Made by a program: the position numbers and the translations under genes
The notes under the pieces: model-generated
Seen by the model: the letters and a program-made list of their open reading frames with translations, nothing else
The model's database searches: none
What the model was told of the DNA's origin: nothing
Part shown: piece by piece, positions 11,578 through 21,569 of the stretch
How the letters are laid out: every line of letters starts with the position of its first letter
How positions within the stretch are numbered: position 1 is the first letter of the stretch
Source: Burkholderia sp. IMCC1007
GTDB lineage: Bacteria; Pseudomonadota; Gammaproteobacteria; Burkholderiales; Burkholderiaceae
Reading direction: 5' to 3'
Assembly: GCF_027257875.1 (NCBI RefSeq)
Contig: NZ_JAPVQY010000023.1
Span: 1-64,000, forward strand
Length of the DNA: 64,000 nucleotides

Positions 11578-12576
11578 GTGCCAGCCGCCCTTTCCGAGTT
11601 CTCGCTGATCGATCGCTTCTTCGCACGCCGTGCCGCCCGGGGGCCGCGCGCGTCGACGCTCGGCATCGGCGACGATTGCGCGCTGATCGCGCCGCGATCC
11701 GGAAAATTGCTGGCCATTTCGACGGACATGCTGGTCGAAGGCCGCCACTTCTTCCCCACTGTCGCGCCCGACGCGCTCGGCCACAAGACGCTCGCGGTGA
11801 ACCTGTCCGATCTCGCGGCGATGGGCGCCGAGCCGCGCGCGTTCACGCTCGCGTGCGCGCTGCCGCGCGCCGACGCGGCGTGGCTCGAGGCCTTCAGTAA
11901 CGGCCTGTTCGCGCTCGCCGAGCGGTTCGGCTGCGAGCTGATCGGCGGCGACACGACGAGCGGGCCGCTGAACCTGTGCGTGACGGTGTTCGGCGAAGTC
12001 GCGCCGGACGCCGCGCTGCGACGCGATGCCGCATGCGACGGCGACGACATCTGGGTGTCCGGCACGCTGGGCGACGCGCGCGCCGGGCTTGGTCTCGCGC
12101 GCGGCGAATGGACCGCCGGCGCGGCCGAGGCCGCCGCGTTCCGGCAGGCGCTCGAGCGGCCGGAGCCGCGCATCGCGCTCGGCCTCGCGCTCGCCGGCAT
12201 CGCGCATGCGGCGCTCGACATCTCGGACGGCCTCGCCGGCGACCTGCGCCACATCCTGACCCGCTCGAACGTGCGCGCCGACATCGATGCCGACGCGGTG
12301 CCGCGCTCGGCCGCGCTCGCGACGCTGCCGCCCGCCGTGCAGCGCCAATGCACGCTGGCCGGCGGAGACGACTACGAACTGTGCTTCACCGCGCCCGTCG
12401 CGGCCCGTGCAGCGGTCGACGCAGCCGGCGCCAGCGCCGGCGTTCCGGTCACGCGAGTCGGTACAATACGCGCGTTGTCGTCGCCGTCGGAGCAGCCCGC
12501 GATCGCGTGGCGCGACGCCGCCGGCACGCCCCTGACCCTCACGTTGCACGGTTTCGATCACTTCCATGCAGACTGA
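11578..12576 (+). CDS. thiL: Thiamine-monophosphate kinase
   Basis: Phosphorylates thiamine monophosphate to the cofactor thiamine diphosphate with ATP. The 332-aa protein has the family landmarks GIGDDCAL near residue 30, STDMLVEGRHF, GGDTTSG and GGDDYELCF near the C-terminus; the aspartates bind Mg-ATP. The start is a GTG (MPAALSEFSL). The 3' end overlaps pgpA by 11 bp, so the two are translationally linked. The gene is divergent from maeB. Confidence 0.95.
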   Translation: MPAALSEFSLIDRFFARRAARGPRASTLGIGDDCALIAPRSGKLLAISTDMLVEGRHFFPTVAPDALGHKTLAVNLSDLAAMGAEPRAFTLACALPRADAAWLEAFSNGLFALAERFGCELIGGDTTSGPLNLCVTVFGEVAPDAALRRDAACDGDDIWVSGTLGDARAGLGLARGEWTAGAAEAAAFRQALERPEPRIALGLALAGIAHAALDISDGLAGDLRHILTRSNVRADIDADAVPRSAALATLPPAVQRQCTLAGGDDYELCFTAPVAARAAVDAAGASAGVPVTRVGTIRALSSPSEQPAIAWRDAAGTPLTLTLHGFDHFHAD

Positions 12577-13111
12577 CCCGACGACCGCGCAACCGGCGGA
12601 CGCGCCCCGCGCCGCGCGGAACGTGCCGCAGCGTGCCACCGCGCGCTTCATGCTGTCGCACCCGGCGCACATCGTGTCGCTCGGCTTCGGCAGCGGGCTT
12701 GCGCCGATCATGCCCGGCACGTTCGGCTCGCTGTTCGGCTGGCTGACGTTCGTCGTGCTGAACCGCTATCTGACGGTGCCCGAATGGTGGGCGCTGATCG
12801 CGCTCGGGTTCGTCGGCGGCGCGTGGCTCACCGGCTTCACCGCACGCAGGATGGGCGCGGCCGATCCGGGCGCCGTCGTGTGGGACGAAATCGTCGCGGT
12901 CTGGCTCGTGATGCTGTTCGTCACGCCCGCGACCTTCATCGGCCAGCTGTGGGCCTTCGTCGCGTTCCGGCTGTTCGACATGCTCAAGCCGCCGCCGATC
13001 CGCTATTTCGACCGCCGCATGACCGGCGGCCTCGGCATCATGATCGACGACCTGGTCGCCGCCTTCATGACGCTGCTGGCAATTGCCGTGTGGCGCTCCG
13101 TCATCGGCTGA
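12566..13111 (+). CDS. pgpA: Phosphatidylglycerophosphatase A
   Basis: Inner-membrane phosphatase that dephosphorylates phosphatidylglycerophosphate to phosphatidylglycerol. The protein is 181 aa with about four hydrophobic segments. The family motif is VVWDEIVAVW, with conserved acidic residues, followed by FRLFDMLKPPPI and GGLGIMIDDLVA. The N-terminal ~30 residues are a hydrophilic extension. It overlaps thiL upstream and is followed 31 bp later by pncC. thiL-pgpA-pncC is a common betaproteobacterial string. Confidence 0.93.
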   Translation: MQTDPTTAQPADAPRAARNVPQRATARFMLSHPAHIVSLGFGSGLAPIMPGTFGSLFGWLTFVVLNRYLTVPEWWALIALGFVGGAWLTGFTARRMGAADPGAVVWDEIVAVWLVMLFVTPATFIGQLWAFVAFRLFDMLKPPPIRYFDRRMTGGLGIMIDDLVAAFMTLLAIAVWRSVIG

Positions 13112-13142
13112 CCGATTTCCCGACTTTCGTTTTCCGACGCGC

Positions 13143-13643
13143 ATGCCAACCGATTCCGTCGTCCACCAGCTTGCGATCCGCGCAGGCAACAAGCTGCGTG
13201 ACGAGCACCTGTCGCTCGCCACCGCCGAATCCTGCACGGGCGGCATGATCGCCGCCGCGATCACCGACATCTCCGGCAGCAGCCAGTGGTTCGAGCGCGG
13301 CTTCGTCACGTACTCGAACCAGGCCAAGAGCGAGATGATCGGCGTACCGCCCGACCTGATCGAAAAGCACGGCGCCGTCAGCGAGCCCGTCGCCCGGGCG
13401 ATGGCCGAAGGCGCGCTGCGCAACAGCCGCGCGCAGGTCGCGCTGTCCGTCACCGGCATCGCCGGCCCGGCGGGCGGCAGCGAGAAGAAGCCGGTCGGCA
13501 CCGTGTCGTTCGCGTGGAGCAACCGGCTCCATACCGACGCCGAGACGCGCGTATTCAAGGGCGATCGCGAACAGATCCGCACGCAGGCGGCCGCGCATGC
13601 GCTGCGCGGGCTGCTGACGCTGCTCGACGAACGCGAAGGCTGA
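13143..13643 (+). CDS. pncC: Nicotinamide-nucleotide amidohydrolase (CinA C-terminal type)
   Basis: A stand-alone CinA C-terminal domain, 166 aa, that deamidates NMN to nicotinate mononucleotide in pyridine-nucleotide recycling. Motifs: LATAESCTGGMIA near the N-terminus, the conserved serine-containing GSSQWFERGFVTYSN, and SVTGIAGPAGGSEKKPVGTV. The start ATG at 13143 matches the family N-terminus; the open frame extends 20 codons upstream into pgpA without a better start. It is the last gene of the thiL-pgpA-pncC unit. A GGGGCG/CGCCCC hairpin lies just after the stop. Confidence 0.92.
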   Translation: MPTDSVVHQLAIRAGNKLRDEHLSLATAESCTGGMIAAAITDISGSSQWFERGFVTYSNQAKSEMIGVPPDLIEKHGAVSEPVARAMAEGALRNSRAQVALSVTGIAGPAGGSEKKPVGTVSFAWSNRLHTDAETRVFKGDREQIRTQAAAHALRGLLTLLDEREG

Positions 13644-13684
13644 TTCGTCCGCAACCCGGCGGGGCGACAAGCGCCCCTGCCCGC

Positions 13685-14743
13685 TTACTGGATCGCGTCG
13701 GGCTTCACGACGATCCAGTTCTTGTCCGCCGTGATCGGCAGGCCGAGCGCCTTCTGCTTCGCGGCCGATTCGTCCGACCACGCGCGGATCTGCGCCATCT
13801 GCTTGTCCTTCTTGTTCACCCACACGCGCACGCCGCCGCGCGCGACGTCGGTCGCGTTCAACAGCATGTAGCCGTCGGACGTCGGCGTGTCGCCCGCGAC
13901 CAGCACCGGCTTCTTCCACTGGTCGATCCGGCCGACGATCGAGCCGAGCTTGCCCTCGTACCACGTCATCGGGTTCATCAGGAACGGCGTGATCACGAGG
14001 TTGCGGTTCGCGGCTTCGTCGTACTTGCCGGCCTTGATCTGCAGCCGCGACGTCGTCAGCGCGCCCGTCGCCGGGTTGCGCAGCAGCGTCGTCACGCCGA
14101 TCACGTTCTGCGGCTTCACGTTGTAGCCGTACTTCGGATCGGACAGCACCAGCCGCGCGAGCTCCTCGTGCGCGGCCGTCATCACGTACACCTCGATCCC
14201 GTTCTCGCGCAGCGCGTTGTACAGTTCCTGCATCCCGCGGAAGAAGCGCGGCGGGTTCGCCGCGCCGTCGACCACCTTGTCGCCCTGCCAGTAGCGGATC
14301 GGCACCGGCTTGCCGTCGGCGAGCATCGCGTCGACGTGGCGCTTCAGGTCGGCCAGCGACAGCCCCGCGAACGCCTGCGCGATCCACGGGTAGCAGACGA
14401 GATCGTCGATCTCGCAGAGCCGGTAGTAGTAGCTCGTCAGCGACTCCTTGTAGCCGGCGGAATCCTTGAACGGGATCAGCTTCAGCGACGGGTCGAGCGA
14501 GTCGCGCGTGAGCACGCCGCGGTTCTCGAGATACGGCAGCAGCGATTCCTCGAGGTCGTAGCGGTAGGTCGTGTTGTCGGCGTCGAACACCGCGTAGTCG
14601 CCGCGGTTCGCGTGCTCGGCGATCATCGCGTTCAGCGCCTTCGCGCTGTCCGCCGGCCAGTGCGACAGGTCCGCCGCGTGGGCAAACGACATGCACAACG
14701 ACGCGGCAAGCGCGCTCAGTAGATGGCGGGACAGCTTGGGCAT
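13685..14743 (-). CDS. Periplasmic HAD-family phosphatase, phosphorylcholine phosphatase-like
   Basis: A 352-aa exported protein with a clear signal peptide (MPKLSRHLLSALAASLCMSFAHAAD, cleavage about residue 23). HAD motif I is FDADNT at 53-58. Motif II is the TAA within YVMTAAHEE. Motif III is GDTPTSD. This set resembles, from memory, the motifs of Pseudomonas phosphorylcholine phosphatase PchP. The likely role is to release phosphate from phosphocholine or a similar phosphomonoester in the periplasm. A GGGAG site lies 8 nt before the ATG. It converges with pncC. Confidence 0.8.
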   Translation of the reverse strand: MPKLSRHLLSALAASLCMSFAHAADLSHWPADSAKALNAMIAEHANRGDYAVFDADNTTYRYDLEESLLPYLENRGVLTRDSLDPSLKLIPFKDSAGYKESLTSYYYRLCEIDDLVCYPWIAQAFAGLSLADLKRHVDAMLADGKPVPIRYWQGDKVVDGAANPPRFFRGMQELYNALRENGIEVYVMTAAHEELARLVLSDPKYGYNVKPQNVIGVTTLLRNPATGALTTSRLQIKAGKYDEAANRNLVITPFLMNPMTWYEGKLGSIVGRIDQWKKPVLVAGDTPTSDGYMLLNATDVARGGVRVWVNKKDKQMAQIRAWSDESAAKQKALGLPITADKNWIVVKPDAIQ

Positions 14744-14946
14744 GGCGTCGCTCCCTTTCTTGACATTTTGGTTACGGATCGATGACAAGCAGCATCGCGC
14801 AACGAAGTTGCCGACATACGGTGGGAAAGCGACGGGAAATTGTTCGCGTGCGCCAGGACGGCTCACGGCGGAAAAGCCGCGCGGCCCGCGCGCGCGGGGG
14901 GCGGCACAAGGCCGCCCGGGCGGGCGGCCTGTATTTCAGCGAGCGA

Positions 14947-15789
14947 TCAGCGATGCGCGTTGATCGTATCGCGCGTCTTCTGCGCGGCGAGCGCCGCGGC
15001 TTCGGCGAAGTCTTCGCCGTTGCTCGCGTACAGGATCGCGCGCGACGAGTTGATCATCATCCCGGTGCCGTCGGCGGTGCGGCCCGCGTTGACGGTCGCC
15101 GCCACGTCGCCGCCCTGCGCGCCGATGCCGGGGATCAGGAGCGGCATGTCGCCGACGATCCCGCGCACGATCTCGATTTCGCGCGGGAACGTCGCGCCGA
15201 CCACGAGGCCGAGCTGGCCGTTCCGCGCGTTCCACTTGTTCGCCGCGAGGTCGGCCACGACCTGATACAGCGGCCGGCCCGGATGGCCGGCCCCGCTCGT
15301 TTCGAGGAACTGCAGGTCCGAGCCGCCCGGGTTCGACGTGCGGCACAGCACGATCACGCCCTTGCCTTCATGCTCGAAGTACGGCTCGACCGAGTCGTAG
15401 CCCATGTACGGATTCACGGTAACGGCGTCCGCGCGATAGCGCTCGAACGCTTCGCGCGCGTACTGCTCGGCCGTGCTGCCGATGTCGCCGCGCTTCGCGT
15501 CGAGGATCACGGGCAGCCCCGGATGCTGGAGATGGATGTGCGCGATCAGGCGCTCCAGCTGATCTTCCGCGCGGTGCGCGGCGAAGTACGCGATCTGCGG
15601 CTTGAACGCGCTCGCATACTGCGCGGTCGCGTCGACGATCTGCCGGCAGAATTCGAAGATCGCATCGGGCTGGCCGTCGAATTGCACGGGAAAGCGCGAC
15701 GGCTCGGGATCGAGGCCGACGCACAGCAGCGAATTCGTGCGCTGCCACGCGGCGCGCAGCGATTCGATGAAAGTAAGCGGGGAAGACAT
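14947..15789 (-). CDS. pyrF: Orotidine 5'-phosphate decarboxylase
   Basis: Last step of UMP synthesis. The protein is 280 aa, the longer type 2 form of the enzyme. The catalytic [10 protein letters not shown] motif, with lysine and two aspartates, is present, with CVGLDPE at the N-terminus and [11 protein letters not shown] at the phosphate site. The ATG giving [11 protein letters not shown] is preferred over one 6 codons upstream; neither has a strong ribosome site. The gene is flanked by galM upstream and the phosphatase downstream on the same strand. Confidence 0.95.
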   Translation of the reverse strand: MSSPLTFIESLRAAWQRTNSLLCVGLDPEPSRFPVQFDGQPDAIFEFCRQIVDATAQYASAFKPQIAYFAAHRAEDQLERLIAHIHLQHPGLPVILDAKRGDIGSTAEQYAREAFERYRADAVTVNPYMGYDSVEPYFEHEGKGVIVLCRTSNPGGSDLQFLETSGAGHPGRPLYQVVADLAANKWNARNGQLGLVVGATFPREIEIVRGIVGDMPLLIPGIGAQGGDVAATVNAGRTADGTGMMINSSRAILYASNGEDFAEAAALAAQKTRDTINAHR

Positions 15790-15828
15790 GGCGGATACTC
15801 GCGGCAAACCGTTGGTAGACCGCGTATT

Positions 15829-16890
15829 TTACCCGCGTCGCCGGCGTGCCTCGCGTGCGGCCGCATCGACCCGCGCATCGGCCCGCTCGACGGTGAACGA
15901 AAAACGCCGCGTGAGCCGCTCGCCCGGCGCGAGCAGCGTCATCCCGTGCGCGGCCGCGCCGCCCGGCAGGTTCACCGCGTTGATCGGATGATCGACCGGC
16001 TCGAAGCAGAAGAAATCCTCGCCGGGCGGCGTAAAGAGCACGTACGCATCGGTGTCGGCCGCGACCGTCAGCGACAGCCCGCGGCGCGGCCAGCCGACCG
16101 TCGCGTGGCCGCCCCAGCCGGTGAACGCATGATTGACGAGCGTCGCCGGCAGCGGATACGCGACGCCGAACTGCCAGGCCGGCGGCACGCTCACGTGCCG
16201 CACCGGCAGGAAGTCGGCGCCCGACAGCCACAGCCCGCCGGCCGCCGCGGCCAGCTCGGTCGCAGCGTCGCGCACCAGGAACGGATGCAGGCCGAGCCCG
16301 AACGGCAGCCGTGCGCGCCCCGCGTTCTCGATCGTCAGCGCGATCGACAGCGTCGCGTCGTCGAGCGCGAACGACTGGATTGCGCGGAACGCGTACGGCG
16401 CGCCGCTCGCGCGATCGAGCGACAGTTGCAGCGTCGTGTCCGTTGTGTCGTCGATCTGCCACGGCGCGAGCCAGCCGTCGCCGTGGATCGGCAGCGGCTC
16501 GTCGCGGCGGTTGCGCGGCACCGCGATCTTGCGCCCGTCGCATTCGAAGCGCCCGTCGCCGATCCGGTTCGAGTAAGGCAGCAGCGGATAGCACGCGAGC
16601 TCGTTCGGGTCCGTCGCGACTTCCGGGTGCTCGCAGCGGCGGAACACCGGCACCAGTGCGCCGTTGTCGCCGCGCCAGTCGAAGCGCGCGATGCCGCCGC
16701 CAAGGTGCGGCAGCACGTCGAGCCGCAGCGCCGCGTTCGACAGCGTGACGGCCGCCGCGTGCGCGGCGCCGACGCCCTGCGCGAACGCGGCGGTCTGCGG
16801 GCCGGCGCTGACCGGCTGCGCGGCGGCAGCCAGGCGCGCGCGGCGCGACTGGCTGGTGGACGACGATGCGCGCGAGGACGTGGCCGTCAT
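15829..16890 (-). CDS. galM: Aldose 1-epimerase (mutarotase)
   Basis: Interconverts alpha and beta anomers of sugars such as galactose or arabinose before oxidation. The protein is 353 aa. Landmarks are the substrate-arginine region LLPYSNRIGDGRF, the catalytic-His region PIHGDGWLAPWQ and GLHPFLVRD. The N-terminal ~35 residues are Ala/Ser-rich and probably disordered. AAGGAG lies 6 nt before the ATG. It is the last gene of the leftward sugar cluster, 65 bp after the SDR gene, which supports a role with galactose or arabinose. Confidence 0.88.
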   Translation of the reverse strand: MTATSSRASSSTSQSRRARLAAAAQPVSAGPQTAAFAQGVGAAHAAAVTLSNAALRLDVLPHLGGGIARFDWRGDNGALVPVFRRCEHPEVATDPNELACYPLLPYSNRIGDGRFECDGRKIAVPRNRRDEPLPIHGDGWLAPWQIDDTTDTTLQLSLDRASGAPYAFRAIQSFALDDATLSIALTIENAGRARLPFGLGLHPFLVRDAATELAAAAGGLWLSGADFLPVRHVSVPPAWQFGVAYPLPATLVNHAFTGWGGHATVGWPRRGLSLTVAADTDAYVLFTPPGEDFFCFEPVDHPINAVNLPGGAAAHGMTLLAPGERLTRRFSFTVERADARVDAAAREARRRRG

Positions 16891-16955
16891 GATGAACTCC
16901 TTTCCTTCGTCGAAGAAACGATGCGATACGTTGCGTTGCGCGATCCCGCGAATGC

Positions 16956-17774
16956 TCAGGCCCAGCCGCCGTCGACCACCACGTCCTGCGCGGTGATCAT
17001 CCGGCTGTCGTCGGCCGCGAGGAACAGTGCCATGCGCGCGAGATCGTCCGGCAGCAGTTCGGCGTCGAGGCACTGACCGGCCTTGATCGCCGCGCGGCCT
17101 GCGGCGTCGAGCCACAGCCGGCGCTGCTTGTCGGTCATCACCCAGCCCGGCACCAGCGAATTCACGCGGATGCCGAACGGGCCGAGATCGCGCGCGAGCC
17201 CGCGCGTCAGGCCCTGCACGGCCGCCTTCGCGATCACGTAGACGGGATAGCCGCCGTTCTTCAGCATCCAGCTGATCGAGCCGAGATTGATGATGGCGCC
17301 GCCGCCGTGCTGCTTCATGTCGTCGATCACCGCCTGCGCGGCGAAGAACTGGTGACGCAGGTTCACCGCGATGCCCGCATCGAACGACGCGGGCGTCACG
17401 TCGGCGATCACGTGACGCACGTCGTTCGCCGCGTTGTTCACGAGCACCGTGATCGGGCCGATGCGCGCGCGGATCGCGTCGATCGCGCGGCGCAGCGCGT
17501 CGATGTCGGTCAGGTCGCTCGGCACGAACAGCGGCGCATGGCGCACGTGCTGCTCATGCGCGAGGCGCTCGGCGAGCGCGGCGCCCGCGTCGGCGTCGAG
17601 ATCGACGAACGCGACGCGCGCACCCTGCCGCGCGAAGTGCTCGACGAACGACGCGCCGATGCCGGTCGCGCCGCCCGTGATCAGCACCGCGCGATCCTCG
17701 AGGCTCGGGTAGCGCGCGAAGCGCGCGTCGCTCGCGGCCGCGTGCGTGCCGTGCGCTGATGTGTCGATGGTCAT
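16956..17774 (-). CDS. SDR-family sugar 1-dehydrogenase, D-xylose-dehydrogenase-like
   Basis: A 272-aa NAD(P)-dependent short-chain dehydrogenase. The cofactor motif TGGATGIG is at 33-40. NNAAND and the catalytic Ser of GSISW precede a Y-VIA-K catalytic pair. The sequence resembles, from memory, Caulobacter XylB D-xylose 1-dehydrogenase in segments such as VNLRHQFF, GSISWML and AGQCLDAEL. In this cluster an L-arabinose or D-galactose 1-dehydrogenase role is the natural inference. GGAG lies 9 nt before the ATG. It follows araH by 23 bp. Confidence 0.82.
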   Translation of the reverse strand: MTIDTSAHGTHAAASDARFARYPSLEDRAVLITGGATGIGASFVEHFARQGARVAFVDLDADAGAALAERLAHEQHVRHAPLFVPSDLTDIDALRRAIDAIRARIGPITVLVNNAANDVRHVIADVTPASFDAGIAVNLRHQFFAAQAVIDDMKQHGGGAIINLGSISWMLKNGGYPVYVIAKAAVQGLTRGLARDLGPFGIRVNSLVPGWVMTDKQRRLWLDAAGRAAIKAGQCLDAELLPDDLARMALFLAADDSRMITAQDVVVDGGWA

Positions 17775-17797
17775 GCGTATCGTCTCCGTGGATTCGG

Positions 17798-18814
17798 TCA
17801 GTCGCGTACGCCGCGGTTCTTCAGCTGGTCGAGCAGCACGGCCGCGAGCAGGATCGCGCCGCGCACCAGGTACTGGTAGAACGCGTCGATGTTCAGCAGG
17901 TTCATCACGTTCTCGACGGTGCCCATGATCAGCACGCCGATCACGACGCCCGAGATCGTCGCGCGGCCGCCCATCAGCGACACGCCGCCGAGCACGCATG
18001 CGGAGATCACGTTCAGCTCGAAGCCCTGCGCGGCGTTCGGCTGGCCCGACGTGATGCGCGACGCGAGGATCACGCCCGCGAGCGCCGTCACCGCGCCCTG
18101 GATCAGGAAGATGTACACGCGCGTGCGTTCGACGTTGATCCCCGCGAGCCGCGACGCCTCGGGATTGCCGCCGATCGCGAGCGTGTTGCGGCCGTAAACG
18201 GTCTGGTTCAGCAGCACGCCGAACCCGATGAAGCACAGCAGCGTGACCCAGATCGGCAGCGACACGCCGAACATCGACAGCCCGCCGAGCGCGATGAACG
18301 TATCCGACGACACGCCCACCGCCTGCCCCTTCGACACGATGAAGCCGAGCCCGCGCACGATCTCCATCGTCGCGAGCGTCGTGATCAGCGCGTTGATGCG
18401 CAGGTACGCGATCACCGCGCCGTTCACGAAGCCGATCGCGGCGCCGGCCGCGACCGCCGCGACGATCGCGACGAACGTGTTGTCGGTCGCGTTCAGCACC
18501 ATCGCGCACAGCACGCCCGAGAACGCGACGGTCGAGCCGATCGACAGGTCGAAGTCGCGCGACGCGAGACAGAACATCATCGTGCACGCGACCATGCCGA
18601 TCTGCGAGATCGACAGCGCGAGGCCGAGCATGTTGTCGATCGAGAAGAAGTGATCGACGGTCAGCGACATCGTGATGAACATCACCGCGAAGATCGCGAT
18701 CAGGCTGTATTCGGTCAGATGCTGCCACCACTTCTGGCGGTCGCTCTGCTGCGGAACCAGCGTGTCGGCCGACGGCTTTACGGCGGCGCTGGCAAGGTTT
18801 TCGTTGGCTTGCAT
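17798..18814 (-). CDS. araH: L-arabinose ABC transporter permease
   Basis: A 338-aa inner-membrane permease with eight to ten hydrophobic helices starting near residue 37. It carries the family signature DFDLSIGSTVAFSGVL and a conserved GGVSLMGGRATI loop that contacts the ATPase. With AraF and AraG it forms a high-affinity importer; a permease dimer forms the channel. The N-terminal ~30 residues are cytoplasmic. GGGAG is well placed before the ATG. It lies between araG and the SDR gene. Confidence 0.9.
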   Translation of the reverse strand: MQANENLASAAVKPSADTLVPQQSDRQKWWQHLTEYSLIAIFAVMFITMSLTVDHFFSIDNMLGLALSISQIGMVACTMMFCLASRDFDLSIGSTVAFSGVLCAMVLNATDNTFVAIVAAVAAGAAIGFVNGAVIAYLRINALITTLATMEIVRGLGFIVSKGQAVGVSSDTFIALGGLSMFGVSLPIWVTLLCFIGFGVLLNQTVYGRNTLAIGGNPEASRLAGINVERTRVYIFLIQGAVTALAGVILASRITSGQPNAAQGFELNVISACVLGGVSLMGGRATISGVVIGVLIMGTVENVMNLLNIDAFYQYLVRGAILLAAVLLDQLKNRGVRD

Positions 18815-18892
18815 GGTGTGTCTCCCGCTCCTGCATCGCGCGGCCCGCGCCGCGCGTGTTCGATTCGAATGTCCCGGGCGTATCCGGCCGCG

Positions 18893-20404
18893 TCAGGCGG
18901 CCTCGACCGCGCTCGTCTGCGGCAGCGCGAGGTTCAGCACCGCGTGCTCGTTCGCCTCGGCGCGCGGCAGCTCGCCGGCGATCCGGCCTTCGCGCATCAC
19001 GACGATGCGATCGGACACACCGAGCACTTCCGGCAGTTCCGACGACACCATCACGATCGCGCAGCCGCGCTCCGCGAGCCGGTAGATCACGTCGTAGATC
19101 TCGTGCTTCGCGCCGACGTCGATCCCGCGCGTCGGCTCGTCGAGGATCACGACCTTCAGGTCGGGCTCCGCGAGCCAGCGCGACAGGATCGCCTTCTGCT
19201 GGTTGCCGCCCGACAGGAAGCGGATCTTCTGCCGCCGGTTCGGCGTCTTGATCTTCAGACGCTGGATGAAGCGGTCGGCCGTTTCGCTTTCCGCCTTGCG
19301 GTTGATGAAGAGCCCGGCGCGCAGCGAATGGCGGCGGCAGCTGATGTTGATGTTCTCCGCAACCGACGCGATCGCGATGATCCCTTCTTCCTTGCGGTCT
19401 TCCGGGCACAGCACGATGCCGTGGCGGATCGCGTCGCCGGTGCGCTTCACGTCGATGCGCTTGCCGTCGAGCGTCAGCACGCCCGCGCGCCGGCGGTCCG
19501 CGCCATACACGAGCCGCATCAGTTCGCTGCGCCCCGCGCCGACCAGCCCGAAGAAGCCGACGATCTCGCCCGCGCGCACCGAGAAGCTCGCGGGTTCGCG
19601 CAGTGCCGGGCCGTCGATGCCTTCGGCGGAAAATCGCACGTCGCCGAGCGCGCGCGGTGCGTAATGGTAGATATCCGAAATCTCGCGCCCGACCATCTCG
19701 GCGACGAGCCGCTCGCGCGGCACGTCGGCGAGTGATGCGTGCGATGCGATCTTGCGACCGTCGCGAAAGATCGTGCATGCGTCGCACAGCCGGTAGATCT
19801 CGTCCATCCGGTGCGAGATGTAGATCAGCGCACGGCCTTGCGCACGCAGGTCGTCGACCAGCTTGAACAGCACCTCCGTCTCGCGATGCGACAGCGAGCT
19901 CGTCGGTTCGTCGAGCGCGATCACGCGCGCGTTGCGCATCAGCGCCTTGCAGATCTCGACCATCTGCCGCTGCGCGATCGACAGCCGCCCGAGCCGCGCG
20001 TCGGGATCGAGATCGACGCCCATCGCGGCGAGCCGCTCGCGCACGTGGCGCTTCGCTTCGCCCTTTCTCACCCAGCCGAGCGCGTTCGGCAGCCGGCCGA
20101 GCAGCAGGTTCTCCGTGACCGTCAGGTCGGGCACGTACTGCAGCTCCTGGTGAATCACCGCAATGCCGGCCGCGATCGAAGCGGCCGCACTCGTGAAATG
20201 CACGGGCTGGCCGTCGACCAGCACGCTGCCCGCGTCGGGCTGGTATTCGCCGCCGAGAATCTTCAGCAGCGTCGACTTGCCCGCGCCGTTCTCGCCCATC
20301 AGGCCATGCACTTCGCCCGCATGCACGTCGAACGAGATGCCGTCGAGTGCGCGCACGCCGGGAAATACCTTGCCGATATTGTCAAAACGCAGTGCCGCTG
20401 ACAC
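18893..20404 (-). CDS. araG: L-arabinose ABC transporter ATP-binding protein
   Basis: A 503-aa tandem ABC ATPase powering arabinose/galactose import, the same length class as E. coli AraG. Domain 1 has Walker [10 protein letters not shown] and the signature LSIAQRQM. Domain 2 has the degenerate Walker [10 protein letters not shown] and the signature LSGGNQQK with a downstream [12 protein letters not shown]. The start is a GTG ([11 protein letters not shown]) with GGGGAGA just upstream. It sits between araF and araH. Confidence 0.93.
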   Translation of the reverse strand: MSAALRFDNIGKVFPGVRALDGISFDVHAGEVHGLMGENGAGKSTLLKILGGEYQPDAGSVLVDGQPVHFTSAAASIAAGIAVIHQELQYVPDLTVTENLLLGRLPNALGWVRKGEAKRHVRERLAAMGVDLDPDARLGRLSIAQRQMVEICKALMRNARVIALDEPTSSLSHRETEVLFKLVDDLRAQGRALIYISHRMDEIYRLCDACTIFRDGRKIASHASLADVPRERLVAEMVGREISDIYHYAPRALGDVRFSAEGIDGPALREPASFSVRAGEIVGFFGLVGAGRSELMRLVYGADRRRAGVLTLDGKRIDVKRTGDAIRHGIVLCPEDRKEEGIIAIASVAENINISCRRHSLRAGLFINRKAESETADRFIQRLKIKTPNRRQKIRFLSGGNQQKAILSRWLAEPDLKVVILDEPTRGIDVGAKHEIYDVIYRLAERGCAIVMVSSELPEVLGVSDRIVVMREGRIAGELPRAEANEHAVLNLALPQTSAVEAA

Positions 20405-20471
20405 GTCGTCTCCCCACTTGCAGATCCATCGACCGCCGGCCGCCGCATCGCCGCGGCAGCCGGCGGGCCGC

Positions 20472-21467
20472 TTACTTCGATGCGAGCCCCATCTCCTCGC
20501 GCACCTTCGACACGTTGTCGCGCGTCGCGAGCATGCCCGTCGTCAGCGTCAGCGACGGCGGCGCCTTGCCCTGCGTGATCCACGCGTACATCAGGTCCGA
20601 GGTTTCCTCGCCGTGGCGCTTCGGGCTGATGATCACGGTGCCGTAGAAGCCGGTCGGCTGCGGCTTCTTGAATTCGTTCAACGCCGAATCGGAACCGCCG
20701 ATGCCGATGCCGATCATGTTGTCGGCCTTGAAGCCGCGTCCTTCGGCCGCGCGCACCGCGCCGAGCACCGCCTCGTCGTTCAGGCCGTACGCGACCCAGT
20801 GCTTGAACTGCGGGTTCTTCGTGAGTGCGATGTTCGCCGCGTTGAACGCGTTCTCGGTGTCGGTCTTCGCCTGCGGCGCCGCGATCACGTTCGCCTTCGG
20901 GAAACCGGCCGCGACCAGCGCGTCGGTCGCGCCGCTCGTGCGGTCGTGCGCGGTCGGCAGCTGCTCGTAGGTGATGTCGATCGCGCCGACGTCCTTCATG
21001 TTCCAGCCGCGCTTCTTGATCTCGGCCGCGATGCCGTCGCCGACCTGCTTGCCGATGTTGTATGCGGAGATCCCCATGTGCGGCACCGACTCGATCGGCT
21101 TGCCGGCGCCGTCGACGAGGCGGTCGTCGACCGTCATCATCTTCAGGTTGTGCGACTTCGCCTTCGCGACGATGCCCGGCCCGAGCTTCACGTCGGGCGT
21201 GCAGATGATGAAGCCCTGCGCCTTCTGCGCGGACAGGTTGTCGATCGCGCTCATCACCTTCTCGCCCGACGGCGCGCCGATCTTCACGAGCGTGAAGCCC
21301 TTTTCCTTCGCAGCCGTCTCGGCGAACTTCCACTCGTCCTGGAACCACGGTTCTTCCGGCTGCTTCACGAGGAAGCCGATCTTGACCGGATCGGCCGCGT
21401 GCGCGACCGGGCTGCCCATCACCACCGCGGCTGCAGCGGCCAGCGTTACGAACGTTCTGCGTTTCAT
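20472..21467 (-). CDS. araF: L-arabinose periplasmic binding protein
   Basis: A 331-aa exported solute receptor. The signal peptide ends near AHAAD at residue 25. The mature sequence closely follows E. coli Ara[45 protein letters not shown] and [11 protein letters not shown]. The E. coli protein binds L-arabinose and also D-galactose, which fits the dgoK/dgoA partners here. It lies 102 bp downstream of the SDR gene and is the first transporter gene of araFGH. Confidence 0.94.
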   Translation of the reverse strand: MKRRTFVTLAAAAAVVMGSPVAHAADPVKIGFLVKQPEEPWFQDEWKFAETAAKEKGFTLVKIGAPSGEKVMSAIDNLSAQKAQGFIICTPDVKLGPGIVAKAKSHNLKMMTVDDRLVDGAGKPIESVPHMGISAYNIGKQVGDGIAAEIKKRGWNMKDVGAIDITYEQLPTAHDRTSGATDALVAAGFPKANVIAAPQAKTDTENAFNAANIALTKNPQFKHWVAYGLNDEAVLGAVRAAEGRGFKADNMIGIGIGGSDSALNEFKKPQPTGFYGTVIISPKRHGEETSDLMYAWITQGKAPPSLTLTTGMLATRDNVSKVREEMGLASK

Positions 21468-21569
21468 CTCCAGTGTCTCCTTGTCTTCATCGAGCAGGAT
21501 GCAGCCGCTTGTTGGTTTCGACGCAGCGTGCGCGCGGCCGTCGCACGTGCGGTCTTTCGAATCGTTGCG

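Noticed and set aside
16956..19787. A giant fusion of the SDR with upstream sequence.
   Set aside because: The upstream part is an off-frame reading of araH and araG; the SDR has its own ribosome site and start at 17774.
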